Program-made: the position numbers and the translations under genes
From: Patiria pectinifera
Lineage: Eukaryota; Echinodermata; Asteroidea; Valvatida; Asterinidae
Length of the DNA stretch: 64,000 bases
Assembly: GCA_029964075.1 (NCBI GenBank)
Contig: CM057149.1
Location: 14,084,465-14,148,464 of the forward strand
Reading direction: 5' to 3'
Part shown: in pieces, positions 45,550-57,910 of the stretch
How the letters are laid out: the number at the start of each line of letters is the position of its first letter
Numbering within the stretch: position 1 is the stretch's first letter
The notes under the pieces: generated by a model
What the model was told of the DNA's origin: nothing
The model's input: only the letters and a program-made list of their open reading frames with translations
Databases searched by the model: none

Positions 45550-46200
45550 TTTGGAATCAAATAATTTCCTGATTTTGAGAAATTGCAGAATAAAAAAAAA
45601 CAAGTAAAATGAAAGTCCTCGTAGATAAAAATCTGCTTTTAAAATTAACAGTCTACTGACTGTTATGGCGTCGTGTGTCATTAGATAAGGGTATAGTAAG
45701 TGTGGTGGAGCAGTCATAACGTCTGGTTAGCGCCTGATCGGTTATTATGCCAGGAGCCGAGCCACTTCTCTGCAAAAATTAATGATTTCTCCACTCCCGA
45801 GAAAAAACTGACACCACTAGAGGAACAACTTTGCGGATTTTGTTATACTTTAAAGTCCCATATTTGCAGGCATAACATTACCGACAAGGGGGGGGGGACG
45901 TAAGGCAGGATGAACTAAAACGTTTGTTGTTTTCGTGCTTACGAGAAAAACAAGTACATAGCCATTTTGAGAGCAATTTTAGCACGGTATCGTAATAAAA
46001 AAGCGTAATCACGTTTATGTACATACCAATTTCCCACTCGTACCAATGGTACAAGGCAAATACAGTTTGGCAATACGTCTAGATGCTGATATTTGGAGCA
46101 TGGTCCATCGCACCAGCGGCGTAGGCCGGCAGCGATTTTTTCCCACAAACGACATCCGCTTCCCATCTTCTGATTGGTCGAGTACATGCATAAACCAATG
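45550..46200. repeat. Receptor spacer repeat, diverged and without LINE tail
   Basis: Aligns with 41,713-42,710 and 60,736-61,700 (AAAGTCCTCGTA, GTGTGTCATTA, CAACTTTGCGGATTT, GGCAATACGTCTA). It lacks the LINE tail present in both, so it serves as an empty site. Confidence 0.6.
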
Positions 46201-47440
46201 CCTTGTTCTCAACACAAACCCAAGATAGGCTTTACGTCTTGTGAGAAATTTTCCTTCCTCACTTTAGTTGTTTGAAAGTAAAATGAGAATACGTGAACAA
46301 TGTTAACTTGGATCTAGGATCACCTGATTAGAAGTCAGGACTACTTCCAATCAGTCCACGAATAAGCTGCAAGCCGTCTATGATTTAAACACCATTGTTA
46401 AATAACGTGTTCTCTAAAGCCTTGGGCATCATGAATATACATAACGAAGAGAGAGAGCACGCCCTCTTTTTATATTGTCCAACCTCGTTTGGGAAAAAAA
46501 TGCATTCATGGGATATGTTGTGGGAGCGAGCGATCCGCGAGCAGGAGAAAAATGTTATAACGAATTTGAGCAGAAAAGATGTAAATTAATTCCTGAATCC
46601 TCAAATATATATATTTTTTTAAATTATCTTTTTGCTGAAAAAAAAAATACAAAATCGAAAGCAGGACATATTGTAAACCAGGGGACACATTTATTACTGG
46701 CCAACTTTACACACTTCTCAGATCACCCACGTGACGGGCTCTCAACCAATAGGAAAAGCTTCACTGCAACTGGTATTAAAAAAAAAAAAAATATGATACT
46801 GGTTGATAACCTCAAAAAGAAGGTTGATCTATGCGGCGGAGGTATTTGGAGGTTTTAATTAAACAGAGCCCTGCCTCCCTTGTAGCCAAACAGGCACTTT
46901 GATGATTCAAATGTTTTATTAAGTTGCTGCACGAATAGTTATAAACCAGAGAAGAGACCTCGATAAAACCCAACCAATCGTATCATTTGCCGGACGGTTC
47001 CTAAACCATCCGACATGCCTTATAAAATGTGGTACCGTCCTAATATCAATAGGCCTTTGCGTTGGCCGATCGTCCTCAAATTTAGTAGGTATGTTAGTTT
47101 ACCAAGATTTTTGAGCTGCAAATTTTATTGTTGCCCCCTTTTTGGGGTGAAAAACAACATCTCTCAAATTTGATACAAACATTATGGTCAATTTCATGTA
47201 ATAACCTTAGAGGACCGCTAGAGGGCCGGCGCTGTTCCGCTTTGTTAGAAAACAAATGCTTTTCGTCAATTTGTCCCTTTTCCCCACTTATTATTAGATA
47301 TACTAATGTTATAATTGATTTGCGGCCCATTCTTTGGATTCTATCATATTAACTACATTATCGAATTGAAACGATTTTTCTTCAAGTTTTTTTGATCAAA
47401 TGATGCATCATAATTATAAGGTAAATAAAGTTTATGAGAA
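46201..47440. other. Unique non-coding DNA between R4 and R5
   Basis: No gene, element ends or counterpart elsewhere in the window were seen. Homopolymer A runs at 46,640 and 46,780. Confidence 0.4.
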
Positions 47441-47449
47441 ATATGATAC

Positions 47450-47740
47450 CCATTATGTAGCACCTTATAAGGGTTTACAAGGTGCTGCGGCGCATATTGC
47501 AGCTAATGCCAGAAACACCGGGGCAAACCCCTTCTCTTAGCGATAAGTGTTACTTGGTTCTTTAACGTGCATTACACAACACACGGGACCTACGGCTTTA
47601 CGTCCCATCCGAAGGACGAAGCAATAATGGTAAAGTGCCTTGCCCAAGACCACAAGCACCATGTTCCCACGGTCAGGACCCATGTACCACGGCACACGAG
47701 TCGAACACAGTAACCATTGGACTACAGCACCCCGCTTGTA
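47450..47740 (-). repeat. tRNA-derived SINE
   Basis: On the minus strand the head reads GTGCTGTAGTCCAATGG (A-box-like) and GTGTTCGACTC (B-box-like) about 15 bp apart, followed by GGTCTTGGGCAAGGCACTTT and a GTCCTTCGGATGGGACGTAA core. The close spacing of the boxes indicates loss of part of the tRNA head. The core resembles a widespread short repeat of marine invertebrate genomes. Lies in the 3' flank of R5. Confidence 0.55.
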
Positions 47741-48120
47741 CTTTCTAGGTATAATGAAAATACAACAACAACAACGACAACAACTACAACAAGCTCAGAT
47801 TCACTTTTGTCCATACCCGCTGGCGTTTCAGAGTAGTGTCGTACTTAATTAATATTCAGAAAAGTTGAATTACGTTTGACGTCCAAAACACAAATGAAAG
47901 CATCTACAAAGCACATGTGAAATCTCGTTGAATGTTGCAGATTAAAAGCGATATGAGAACTGCAGTCAAATGGACAATTTAGTTTAACAACAAAATATTG
48001 GCCAGTCAGTAACAAAATTATAGTTTGGCCGATTGCCGTGCTCTTGCACGTCGTTGGTTCGGTGCGACTCAGAAACCCCAGTTTGGAAGGAAAAGGTCCG
48101 ATGTAAATGCAACACTCCGC

Positions 48121-49140
48121 TCAAGATGATTCACCAACATTCATTTGATTTGTGTTCATTCGTGAGGAAGCAGCTGTCATTGAAATGGTGTTCCCATCCT
48201 CCACCCGACTTCTACGACACCACTTGAGTACTAGTTTTCTCAGCTCTGAGCGAAATTTCTCGTACTTGAAGCAGTAAATGACCGGGTTGACGAGCATGTT
48301 GCAGGCCACCAGGCTGGTAAAGATATCGTACAACAGAGTGTTCCAATCTCCTGAAAGTTGTAGATACAGGTACCACACTTCTATCGGTGTCCAGCACAAC
48401 ACAAACATTATGCCTATCAGCATTGTCGTAACGAGAACGTTTTTCTTGGCTTTATTCGTGGTATTCCGAGCACCGTGCATTGGATTAGCAGATTTCTTGG
48501 TGAGCTTGATGAATATCCGACTGTATGTATAGATTAAAAAGGTAATGGGCAAGAGGTATTCGATAATAGTCGCCGCTGAAGTTTCGAAAACCTTCAAACC
48601 AGTTTCCAATTCCGTAGGTTGACAATGACCTTCATTAATTTCAAACAAATATATATAATGAAAGCCGTATATGAAGCCAATGGCCCAGGCAGTTCCCATG
48701 GCAAACTTCAGCTTGACTGAGGACCAAGAATTGCGATGCTTCACCGGGTGGCAAGTCGCCATATACCGCTCCAGCGATATGATGACAAGGTTGTAGGTTG
48801 ATGTCACATTCATACACCATATGATAACACCAAAGTTAATGAACCGACAGATTACTTGGTCGAGGATACTTCCCTCGAAGAACACTGTTTTGGGGTTGAT
48901 CCGCAAAATCACCTGCCAGAAGAAAAACACAACGCCAGCAATACAGTCGATGATGGACTGATGCAGGATGAGACGATTTGTGAAGGAGCTGAACACTCGT
49001 CGTCTTAGCAGCATTACGGTGATGACCATGCCGTTACCAAGCACAGCCAGGCAGGCGATGATTGTGTAGACTGCAGCAATTGGCGGGCTAAGGGCATCCT
49101 GTGTCCAATTGACATTTGTACTATTTCTGAAATTCGCCAT
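48121..49140 (-). CDS. R5: intact single-exon class A orphan GPCR
   Basis: 339 residues, start MANFRNST, close pair of R3 but with the full-length tail ending VGESS. N-glycosylation sites at 6 and 11; N36 in TM1, D65 in TM2, C98/C173, ERY 124-126, W152, P198, CWTP 249-252, NPVIY 285-289. Loop 3 reads LSGDWNTLLYDIF, which differs from R3 (LSGDWSTPLYDPF). No disabling change. The class II upstream block is continuous with the duplicated spacer leading to segment C. Confidence 0.93.
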   Translation of the reverse strand: MANFRNSTNVNWTQDALSPPIAAVYTIIACLAVLGNGMVITVMLLRRRVFSSFTNRLILHQSIIDCIAGVVFFFWQVILRINPKTVFFEGSILDQVICRFINFGVIIWCMNVTSTYNLVIISLERYMATCHPVKHRNSWSSVKLKFAMGTAWAIGFIYGFHYIYLFEINEGHCQPTELETGLKVFETSAATIIEYLLPITFLIYTYSRIFIKLTKKSANPMHGARNTTNKAKKNVLVTTMLIGIMFVLCWTPIEVWYLYLQLSGDWNTLLYDIFTSLVACNMLVNPVIYCFKYEKFRSELRKLVLKWCRRSRVEDGNTISMTAASSRMNTNQMNVGESS

Positions 49141-49710
49141 AATTTTCTGCGGATCGGTCGAAGTCCAGATCCCACAAAGATGTGCTACGCTTGGCGTTAG
49201 TCTTATTACTGCAATAGATTTCCGTTTAGGGGTGAAACGGATTTTGATTGTGGTCCAAGACTATTTTATGAGACCTGTTAATGCTACATTTCAGTCACTA
49301 GATTGAATTTTTTAGAAGTGTTTACTCATCTACGACTTTCATCACGAAAACAAAATGTTGTAATGGCCCAGTTCGAATACCTACCTGCATGGCTATATTC
49401 GTTTTCACCAAGGTCAAAGACACATAAATGATGATTAAAATATGCTCGCAGTAGCCCGTTAAAGTCAAATGCATGGCTCGTTTATCTGTACGCGATCTTT
49501 CAGATAGGAGTAAGAGATACGTCTGACATGATTGTTGTGTTGACAATGTGGGGTTTTTTTTGGTTACCTTGGAGATACATACGCAGTCGCTTTCATTAAA
49601 GATCTTCGTCGATCGAAAAAAAAATCAACACATTTCAGCTTCACTTTCGTTCGGAGATCGCCCAATTTTACTGCTAACACATCAACATTATTGTTTACAC
49701 TCACGGAGAC
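49141..49710 (-). promoter_or_regulatory. Class II upstream block of R5
   Basis: Close copy of the R3 upstream block (25,953-26,490), differing by a short insertion just before the start codon (near 49,160) and scattered changes. Confidence 0.5.
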
Positions 49711-50300
49711 AATGTGAAAACACAACGTTAGCTATTATACCTTGTTTATACGTATTTTCAGCAGGGATTATACTGCTAAACTTATGTGGTACAGGTCTCA
49801 ACTTCAGACTAGCACCGCACAGGCCTGCACTGTAAACACGTTGGGCACAATAGGCTGATATGTATACCAACGTTGGTCAACATATCAACAGGTTAAACTC
49901 TTGGGCAAATTTTTTCCAATGGCTGGAAAATTTTTACCCAAATTGCGTATTTTCAAACGGTCCAAAATTGTATTGCCCCACAGTCTTTTTTCCCATTATT
50001 TTTGTTTTACAGTGTAATGCATATCATGAAAATGACAGTTCATTGTGGGACATCATGCCTCACAATAATGAGGCACGTGAATTTGAAACAACGTTTTATG
50101 GCGTGAAACACGTGTGACTTGTTTTACTTTTTTTTATACCGAAAGAACTGTTATAATTTCGTGTGATAAATTTAATGCCCCCATTGGCGCCATCAGGTTG
50201 AACGTGTTACTTTAAACCATGATCCAGAGCACATTGTTGTTCTCTTTTTTGTATGGTAGAAGACTCATTCAAACCCATCGGGAAGGGAGCATTTGACGAG
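49711..50300. other. Spacer segment absent from the R3 side
   Basis: About 590 bp lies between text that is contiguous at about 26,485. Part of it (TTTAAACCATG near 50,210) matches 17,815, upstream of the 16-kb pseudogene, so the R3 side probably lost it. No gene seen. Confidence 0.5.
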
Positions 50301-51384
50301 CAGTTTTAATCATACTAATAGCCAATTTTCCACAGAGGCGTATCGTGTGGCTGCATCAATGACTTTTTGCCGAGATCGAAAAAGAAATGGCTCTTCAACA
50401 ATGAATGAATGCCCTTCATTCCCTTCCACATCGTTGTTCGCTTCGACGGGGACCGTTTCCTGATTGCGAAGCAATCGTTTTCCGCTTGGGAGTTGTCCTC
50501 GTGGCAGCTTCTTGGATCGTCTCACGCCATTCAGGGCATCAATTACGAAAGCCCTGGCGTGCAGCTCATTACAAGAACGGCTATTTTGGGGTTCATTTGC
50601 CGCGTCTGCCTCAAAATGCACCAGAAAAGATTGCTCATGATGGAATACAAAGAAAAGTGAAAAGACCGGCAGGGTACAGAAACGAACATGGTTAGACACA
50701 ATCAACAACGACCTCAAATTACCCGTAGGCAGCGTAGACCTAAAAAAGGACACCAATGTCAGAGCTTGCTGAAGACTACATATCAGACGCGTCATGGTCA
50801 GTGGCGCACCAAGGATTTGGCGGGAGGGGGGGCTACAACAAATGTTCCCCAAAATATTCGGCCGCAGAAAAAAGTTGAGTTTTTTCCGGGGGCGGACTAT
50901 TTTGACTTTGGTGGCGCCACAATTTACTACTCGAAAATAGGCCAAATCACCTAGGTCAAATCATGGGACTAAACAAAAAAAATAATACCCCTCCCCCCAA
51001 ATGACAATCTCTGGGGGTGGGGTGGGGTGGAAGGCTCAAGCCCCCCGAGGCCCCCCCCCCCTCCCACTGGGTGCGCCACTGGCCATGGTTACTTGGAAAC
51101 TAGTGCGCGACGGACGACGATTTTGAGGCAGCATACTGGTGTAAATTGAGCCAACCCAATGTACAGCGCAGCCCCTTCCGGCAGGCAGAGATAATCCCTC
51201 TGTACAGCAAAAGAAGATCGCCTCTATATAGACTAATGCCCTTCATCCCCCTTCCCCGACGCCAGGCCCGGATTACCCAATAGGCACAGTGGGCACTATG
51301 CATAAGGCCTACGAAAAAAAAATGGGGCCTACGAAACCCTTGGGGGGGTTACGAAAATACCGCAGTGTGCCATAAAACACATAG
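50301..51384. repeat. Spacer duplicated with 26,500-27,130, plus dispersed repeats
   Basis: The block at 50,301-50,690 pairs with 26,500-26,880. A 211-codon minus-strand frame (50,310-50,945) crosses a dispersed repeat and has no recognisable domain, so it is not called as a gene. The piece 50,830-50,975 (TTCGGCCGCAGAAAAAAGTT) recurs at 51,905-52,050. Confidence 0.5.
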
Positions 51385-51474
51385 GCCTACCCACCCACAC
51401 ACCCAAGCGCAGAGAAAAGTTTTTACAAAAGTTTTAGGGTCTCTCTCAGAATTTTCGAGTTCACCAACTGACAC

Positions 51475-52084
51475 AATCTCATTATACTGACACAATCAAT
51501 ACAGCCTACAATCAAGGCAATAGGAACGGCAATCTTAAGTTTTAATTTGTTCCATGCGTTGTGATGCTTAAATGGGTACCAAATCGCCATAAACCGCTCA
51601 AGCGATATGATAACAATGTTGTATGTGGATGTCACTTTGACGCACTAAAGTACTAAATCTGAATTTACGAAGCGACAGAAAAGTTGACCATTTAAGGTAG
51701 CTTCGACTGATACTTGAATGTGTTGACTCTTGATAACGACATGCTGCAAGAAGAGTCAAAGATGCAGGAATGGAACGATCTGTGAAGGAGCTGAACACTG
51801 CTCGTCCGAGCAGCATAACGGTGATGACAATGCCGTTATCAAGCACGGTCATGCAGGCAGACAATGATTGTGCTGACTGCATCCAGTACACTGCTGACAA
51901 TGTTGCCCAAAATTTTCGGCCGCAGAAAAAAAGTTGGGTTTTTTTCGGGGGGCGCACCATTTTGTCGTTGGTGGTGCCACTCACACCCCTATCATACTAC
52001 TTGAAAATAGGCCACATACATATCACCAAGTTCAAATCGTGGGACTAAAAAAAATATTCATTTGTTCCCATAGGAGCACACATA
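51475..52084 (-). pseudogene. Fragment of the divergent receptor subfamily, inserted between direct repeats
   Basis: TM3-TM4 text (MTSTYNIVIISLERFMAIWY, then KLKLKIAVPIALIVGCIDC) at 51,480-51,635 and TM1-TM2 text (NGIVITVMLLGRAVFSSF) at about 51,780-51,850 match the pseudogene at 22,655-23,395. TM5-TM7 are missing. The piece is bounded by about 90-bp direct repeats (51,385-51,475 and 52,085-52,175). Copy A has only one of these repeats and no receptor text (27,140-27,230). Confidence 0.75.
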
Positions 52085-52224
52085 GGCCTACCCACCCACA
52101 CACCCAAGCGCAGAAAAAGCTTTTACAAACAATTTAGGGTCTCCCTCAGAATTGCTTTAGTTCACCAACTGACGCTGTACAGAATGTATGCATAGGCCCT
52201 ACGTTGAAAATGTACGTGTAAAGT

Positions 52225-52392
52225 CATGGGCGTCGCCAGGATTTTTTCTAGAGGGGGGCAAAAAAAGCAATTTGCAAAAAAATGCTTGTATCTCTCAACA
52301 CATTCTCGATTTATCAGTTTTAGAGGGGGGCAGGGACATTTTGCCCCCCCCCAACTCATTAAATTCATCTTTTGGTTCGCGCCTCTTTTTTT

Positions 52393-52437
<45 letters not shown>

Positions 52438-52492
52438 TTTCCGGGGGGGGGGAAGTGCCCCCCTTCCCCCCCCCCCCCTCGCGACGCCCATG
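52225..52492. mobile_element. hAT-like MITE, 268 bp, with 8-bp target duplication
   Basis: Inverted ends CATGGGCGTCGC(C/G)AGG are flanked by exact TGTAAAGT on both sides (52,217-52,224 and 52,493-52,500). The A-side counterpart near 27,264-27,275 has a single TGTAAAGT and no element. The interior contains a poly-T run of about 50 bases and G/C homopolymers. Same family as 2,080-2,298. Confidence 0.88.
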
Positions 52493-55400
52493 TGTAAAGT
52501 CTGTCGTTCTGAATCACGGTGCCAATCATGGGCGTCGAACAGTGGGGAACGGGGGACATGTCGTTCCCCAACGATTTTCGTCCCTGAATAAAAAAATGTA
52601 GCCTACATTTGATTCTACAGGTCAGAACAGCTGATTTAATTACTCCAAACTCGAAAAAGACGTATAAATGATGATCTTGCGCTAAAACGGTTGCAGTTGT
52701 CAGAAATTGCCTCAGATCGCATCTCAGCGCGCCTACAATCCAATTTTGTTCAGGGGCCCTTAGGCTTCGCAGTCGCAGAATTAATACTGATCGAGATACA
52801 CATGTATGTACAACCCCCACTTTTGAGAAGCTTTTTGAATGTCCATGGCCGGGCTTTGGTCATCCCCAATCCCCCCCCCCCCCCCTCGCCTGCACAGATT
52901 TAAACCACTGGCCGTCATTGCACTCGCGTGGTCACGATTCTAATCATGCCACCGGCTGACGTTAATGTAACATTGTATTATAATGGCATCATTCCCTAAA
53001 CTTAGCGTAAGTACAAAAAAAGATGAATTTTCCCAAGCTACTAAAGCTAGCTAAAGGAGCTAAATTAGAATCAGACAAACTAAATTCCTTAGTAAATATT
53101 TGTAAACGGGTCAGTAGTTTGATATGAATATAATGAGGTAAGGGAAACTTGCTAGCATTTCATCAATCAGCGCGATGTGTCATTGCCGGCCGAAAGTAGC
53201 GCAATGCGAAACAATAATTGATGAGACAGAATAAGAACGAGCTTGGTAAGGTTAATTGCTCGTAGTGACTCTGAATAGTCAACTGCTCGGTACACAAGAA
53301 TGGTAAGAAAAGAGTTACGTAACATCATTCATGTGTATATAGCGCGATGCTGATGCATCTTTCGTGCAGCTATGAAACACAAAGTAACTCTCCCACTGAG
53401 GAAATAAGGATTATGTTTTAAACGCAAAGAGAAAAGTACATACTGAAACAGCCTAGTTGGTAAGCTGTCTGACAGCGGACCCAGGGTTAGGGGTTCGAAA
53501 CTGCTTGGTGTAATTTTTTGGTTTTTGACGCGCTTCTGTCATTTAAGAGTATTAATTTCCCGTCGTCATTTACCAACAGCAGTTAGCTCGGTCGGTCGGT
53601 AAGCTGACTCACAAGTTGGGACTGTCTGCGAAGTCCAGGTTGGCATCTGCGTACAGGTACGGGGTTCTTTTGCTGACTCGGCAGCAAGGCTTAGGGTGCC
53701 ACCTCGTTTCCTCCCTTTATGGTGCCTGACTTTCGAGTTACATGGATGGACAGGGAAGGAGGTGTGGTGGGCCGGGTACCGAGTCCCGGAAGAGTTCTAT
53801 ATTGGAAGTCGGTAAGGGGCTCATTGAGTTAGGGTCATAAGTCCGACTCCTGAAGACTTGGCCATCGCCACATAACTTTTTGTTTTATTTTCTTTCTTTT
53901 CTATCGGAGGACAATTGCAAGAATGATTAGTTCGTTATATTGAGAGCTTGCAATTGTTCTGTTATCGTTCGAAATTAATTTTCAAAATTGCTCGAAAACA
54001 CAAAATTCAATCCAGCTATAATGTTTTTATTTCATTGTCGCAGACCTACATGTGCATGCTCAGTACCTTTGCGCATACCTTTGTTTAGGCCTGTTCCCTA
54101 ATCCCAGACTGCAGGGAGGGGGGTCTTTAAATCCTATATAGTGGATTTTTTTTTATATGCGAGCGTGAAGCCCTTAAGTTGTGGGGTCTGGGGACGCTTA
54201 ATAGCCCCGGATAATGTTTGGATTGCAGATGCTCTGTGGCGCAAATATCACAATTGTAGCTTGACTCTCTATCGAAATATGCCTCCATTATTTGGAGTCG
54301 TCACTAATAAGAATCAGCTCAATTCGTAACCGGCTGCAAGCGAGCACATGCTTGTGTTTTGCACAGCTGTAGCTGTCAACGCCCGTATATGAAGCGACTT
54401 CGCGCGGCAGCTTGTGCCGACATGACAGAATGTACAATTTGTTGCCATGGGTTGCAGAAACTAATTTTAGCTATGCGGATTTTTGAGCAACGGTGTTTAT
54501 TAGTTTGTTCTTTTTCCCTCTTCATTTCCCCTTCCTTCTCCATTCTTCGGAACTCTGGTGCCTAGGGCCTACGAAACACTTAATCCGGGCCTGCCCGACG
54601 CACTACAACTGGTACAAGCAAAGTGAGAAGTTGAAAAGACTATACTCCAATGTGAAACCTTACCGTTAAATGTTGTATCGTTTCATTAAACTAAGATTTC
54701 TTCACTGTTGGCCGATCAACGCTCCAGTGGATTCCGTCAAAGATAGGACTACAAAAAGTTGAAAACATCATATTTCAATGAAGGTTATTTTATCAGCATC
54801 CAGCCCTATTTAAAAAAAAATCCACCTGTTTCCTTCTTATCATCAAATAGATAGGCCCACTGTATTACTTTTGTTTGTCGGCTATCAATTATTCTCTAGA
54901 CAATCCTTTTCTAGAAGGATTTTGTTTTGGGAGATACCAATTATTTTGTATTCCTCGGTTAAAAATGGAATGAATTCCTCTTTTGTTTTAAAATTAGCAT
55001 TAACCACTGATTTTTGAACATCCAATACTCAAAACAACATGTTCATTTCATTAAATCATTGCGTTCTACAAACCCAACACCACCCTCTTTGAACACATTT
55101 ACAGGTGTACTTGCTATATATCTCGGCCAAAACGATATAGGGGAAGATAGGACAGTCCACTGAAGAAAAAAAAAGAAGTACTTGCTCAGAGTTCATGATG
55201 TGGAAGGGCGCCCCCAAGCAGAAGTGCTCCATGCACTCGACATGATACTCGACATGCAAAGCCGCTAAACTATTTTTTCTTTGGTAATATCATGCAGATA
55301 TGTAACATTTTAAATCAGTTTATTAATAGCACCACTCATGTGCCTCATGGGGACCTTCCTAAAAGCGACTAAAAATTGTTTCGGACAGTTCACAGGATTA

Positions 55401-56600
55401 TGCTAATGAGCTTTACTGTACAGGAACATGTATGTGCAGGATTCAGAGATAAGGAGTGGTAATAATGTGAACAATTTCCCCCTATTCTTTCAATGCACGT
55501 TGCACCATGTGTATTATTGTTTATGGCTCAACATGATTTTGAAGTAAACAATTTGTAATACATTAATTGTTAAATTAATTAATTAAGTCAATTAATTAAA
55601 ATTTGAATGAAACTATTTATCTTTTTTTAAAGATGTTATGTATTTTTTTTTACTTTGTATAGTTCAACATTGAATTGAATGCGGTGCTAGTCTGATGTCA
55701 GCAGTTTTGACTTGGGCGGTGATGTCTAGAATTCAAATAATGAAACGCGTGTTTGGAATAACGGTTCTTAGAATTGCGTTAAAATTACCCGTCGGGTACA
55801 CAAACCACCGTAGACTCGATCACAATTGCATAGTCATCTGCAAAGGGAAAAAAAGTGTAATGTGTGTTGACCTGGCATTAAGGAGTCAGATTCGGGAATT
55901 AAATTTTAGGAATCTTTAGGGGTCTCGGAGTTCCCGACCCACAACATGCACTTTCTTCCTTGCTTACTGCAGTGAATTTCAATGCGGGACAGTTTGCGCT
56001 AACGAGTGAGGATTCGGACATGTGTTGGGCCAGCACATGTGAGAATGACTTCACACAGACTGCAGTGGGGACACTCATTCCCTGTTGAAAATAAATTTGA
56101 ATTTCCTGCTGACTGAAAGTCAGGGACGAGCAATGTAAAACCGTGCCGACGCTGCTCTAGACTTTCCTTGAGCTGAACCTACCACACGCACACCAGTCGT
56201 TAGCAAACCCTCAATATATGTTTCAAATGACGACTGTAGCTCTCTACAAACTGAGTAAACGTTCTCGCCGATGGGATTGATTGAAATCAACAAATGCGAA
56301 TAATGTACTCACACACACTGATCGAGTGCTTCTTTTGACGCCGATTTAATTATTGTCTGCTGTTTCTGCATAGACATCTCCGAGTAATAGTATATCAGTG
56401 GCTACAATTTTGACTTTTACAATCACATTTCTTTTAGGATTCGATATAACAGTCACGCTTGTGGCACCAGGCGCCGCCATTTGGGGAACAGTTTTGATGA
56501 CCTTACCTCTTGTTTGGACGTTGGCCTTATAACTAAGGAAGCGCAATGCAGTGTTAATTGTTTTTCTTTGCCAGCGTCTCGGTTTCTGCAATTTGCGGAT

Positions 56601-56870
56601 TTAGGCACGCCTGCAACGGAGCATCATCTTCATCATGGCTCGCTTATAAATTCCGTTCCTAAAGGCGTAAATAATAGGGTTGATGGTGGAGTTCAGAAAG
56701 CTAAACCTGAAGGAGCCTACCACTTTGGCAATCACCGCAAAGGATTTCTTCCTACGAGCAGCCAAGATGATCCTCGGCTGCTGTTTTTCGGCGGTTGACG
56801 GGCGCCAGCGGCTGTGACCGTACGGCGCGACGGTACTGGCAAGGACTCTTACTTGCCAGCGTGGCGTCAT
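56601..56870 (-). pseudogene. TM7 fragment of an unrelated class A GPCR, copy C
   Basis: Loop 3 (LAARRKKSFAVIAKVVGSF) joins directly to TM7 (FLNSTINPIIYAFRNGIYKRAM). TM6 and the following loop were deleted in frame. NPIIY is intact here, unlike the Asp form in A and B, so C keeps the older residue while losing TM6. Confidence 0.8.
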
Positions 56871-57570
56871 CGGCCTCTAAGCCAGTCGGGTTCCTGGTCG
56901 TAGATCTGCCAGTGCTGCAACTGGCCATTTCAGTTCTTATTGCAACCCCAACATGTCCGTTACTTTGATTTGATGCAGGGACATTCCCGGTCGCATCGGT
57001 GTTTCTCTAGGACCAATTCGCCGTAGGCGGTTGAGCTAATTAATGGCCCGAGCTGTACCCTATGATCACGACCCATCGAGGATAATCGTGGAAACCCTGG
57101 GAGTCATGATGAAACGAGAAGACGATATTATGTCTTATAATTAGCCGATGTTCCCTTGTATCAACACCCGTTTGCTTGATAAACCCGTCGGGTGAAGTTG
57201 AGCACAGGATACGGATACACCTCTCATTACAAACAAGCCACGTCCCGATGATAACGGCCAGCAAAATAGAGCAATTGTATCGGCCCACTTTCACCCGAAG
57301 TTCACACCAATAAGAGCTCGCAGTCCCGTGCACGGCTTCCACCCATCGTTTTACCAACCTTCAAGTTCATGGCCAACACAATGCTCTAATAGCAAAACAA
57401 ATGAGGGTATACAAATCGTGATTTGGCGGACGTAGGAAAATTTTGGGCCTATTTGCTGATCTGCTCCCTTTAATGAAAAAAAAAATTACTGGTGGAGCAC
57501 AGATGATTTCTGAAGAAAACATTTCCCCGGGAAATGTCTTTGTTATTTTAAGCTGTTACGTTCTTCAACG

Positions 57571-57910
57571 TATGAAGCCCGGGAAGGGACAGGGTAGATT
57601 TTTTTTTTTGGGGGGGGGGGATTTGCTAATTCGTTCTCACGAATTACTAATTCGTTTGCACGAATTGCTAATTCGTTCGCACGAATTGCCAACTCGTTCC
57701 CACGAATTAATAACGCGTTCCCGGATGCACGAGTAAGCAATTCGTTCGCACGATTTAGGAAATCGTGCGAACGAGTTAGCAATTCGTGCAAACGAATCAG
57801 GAATTCGTGGGAACGAAATAGGAATTCGTGCGAACGAATTAGCAATTCGTGCGAACGAATTAGCAAATTCCCAAAACAAAATTCCACCCTGTCCCTTCCC
57901 GGGCTTCATA
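57571..57910. mobile_element. Foldback element built of 21-bp repeats, copy C
   Basis: 340 bp with perfect ends TATGAAGCCCGGGAAGGGAC and inverse, flanked by exact TCAACG on both sides (57,565-57,570 and 57,911-57,916). Segment B at 39,403-39,408 has a single TCAACG and no element. It has fewer 21-bp units than copy A. Non-coding; repeat-derived open frames on both strands read as seven-residue repeats. Confidence 0.9.

Noticed and set aside
50310-50945. 211-codon minus-strand frame as a gene
   Set aside because: It crosses a dispersed repeat, has no domain, and the A-side counterpart is conserved equally on the opposite strand.
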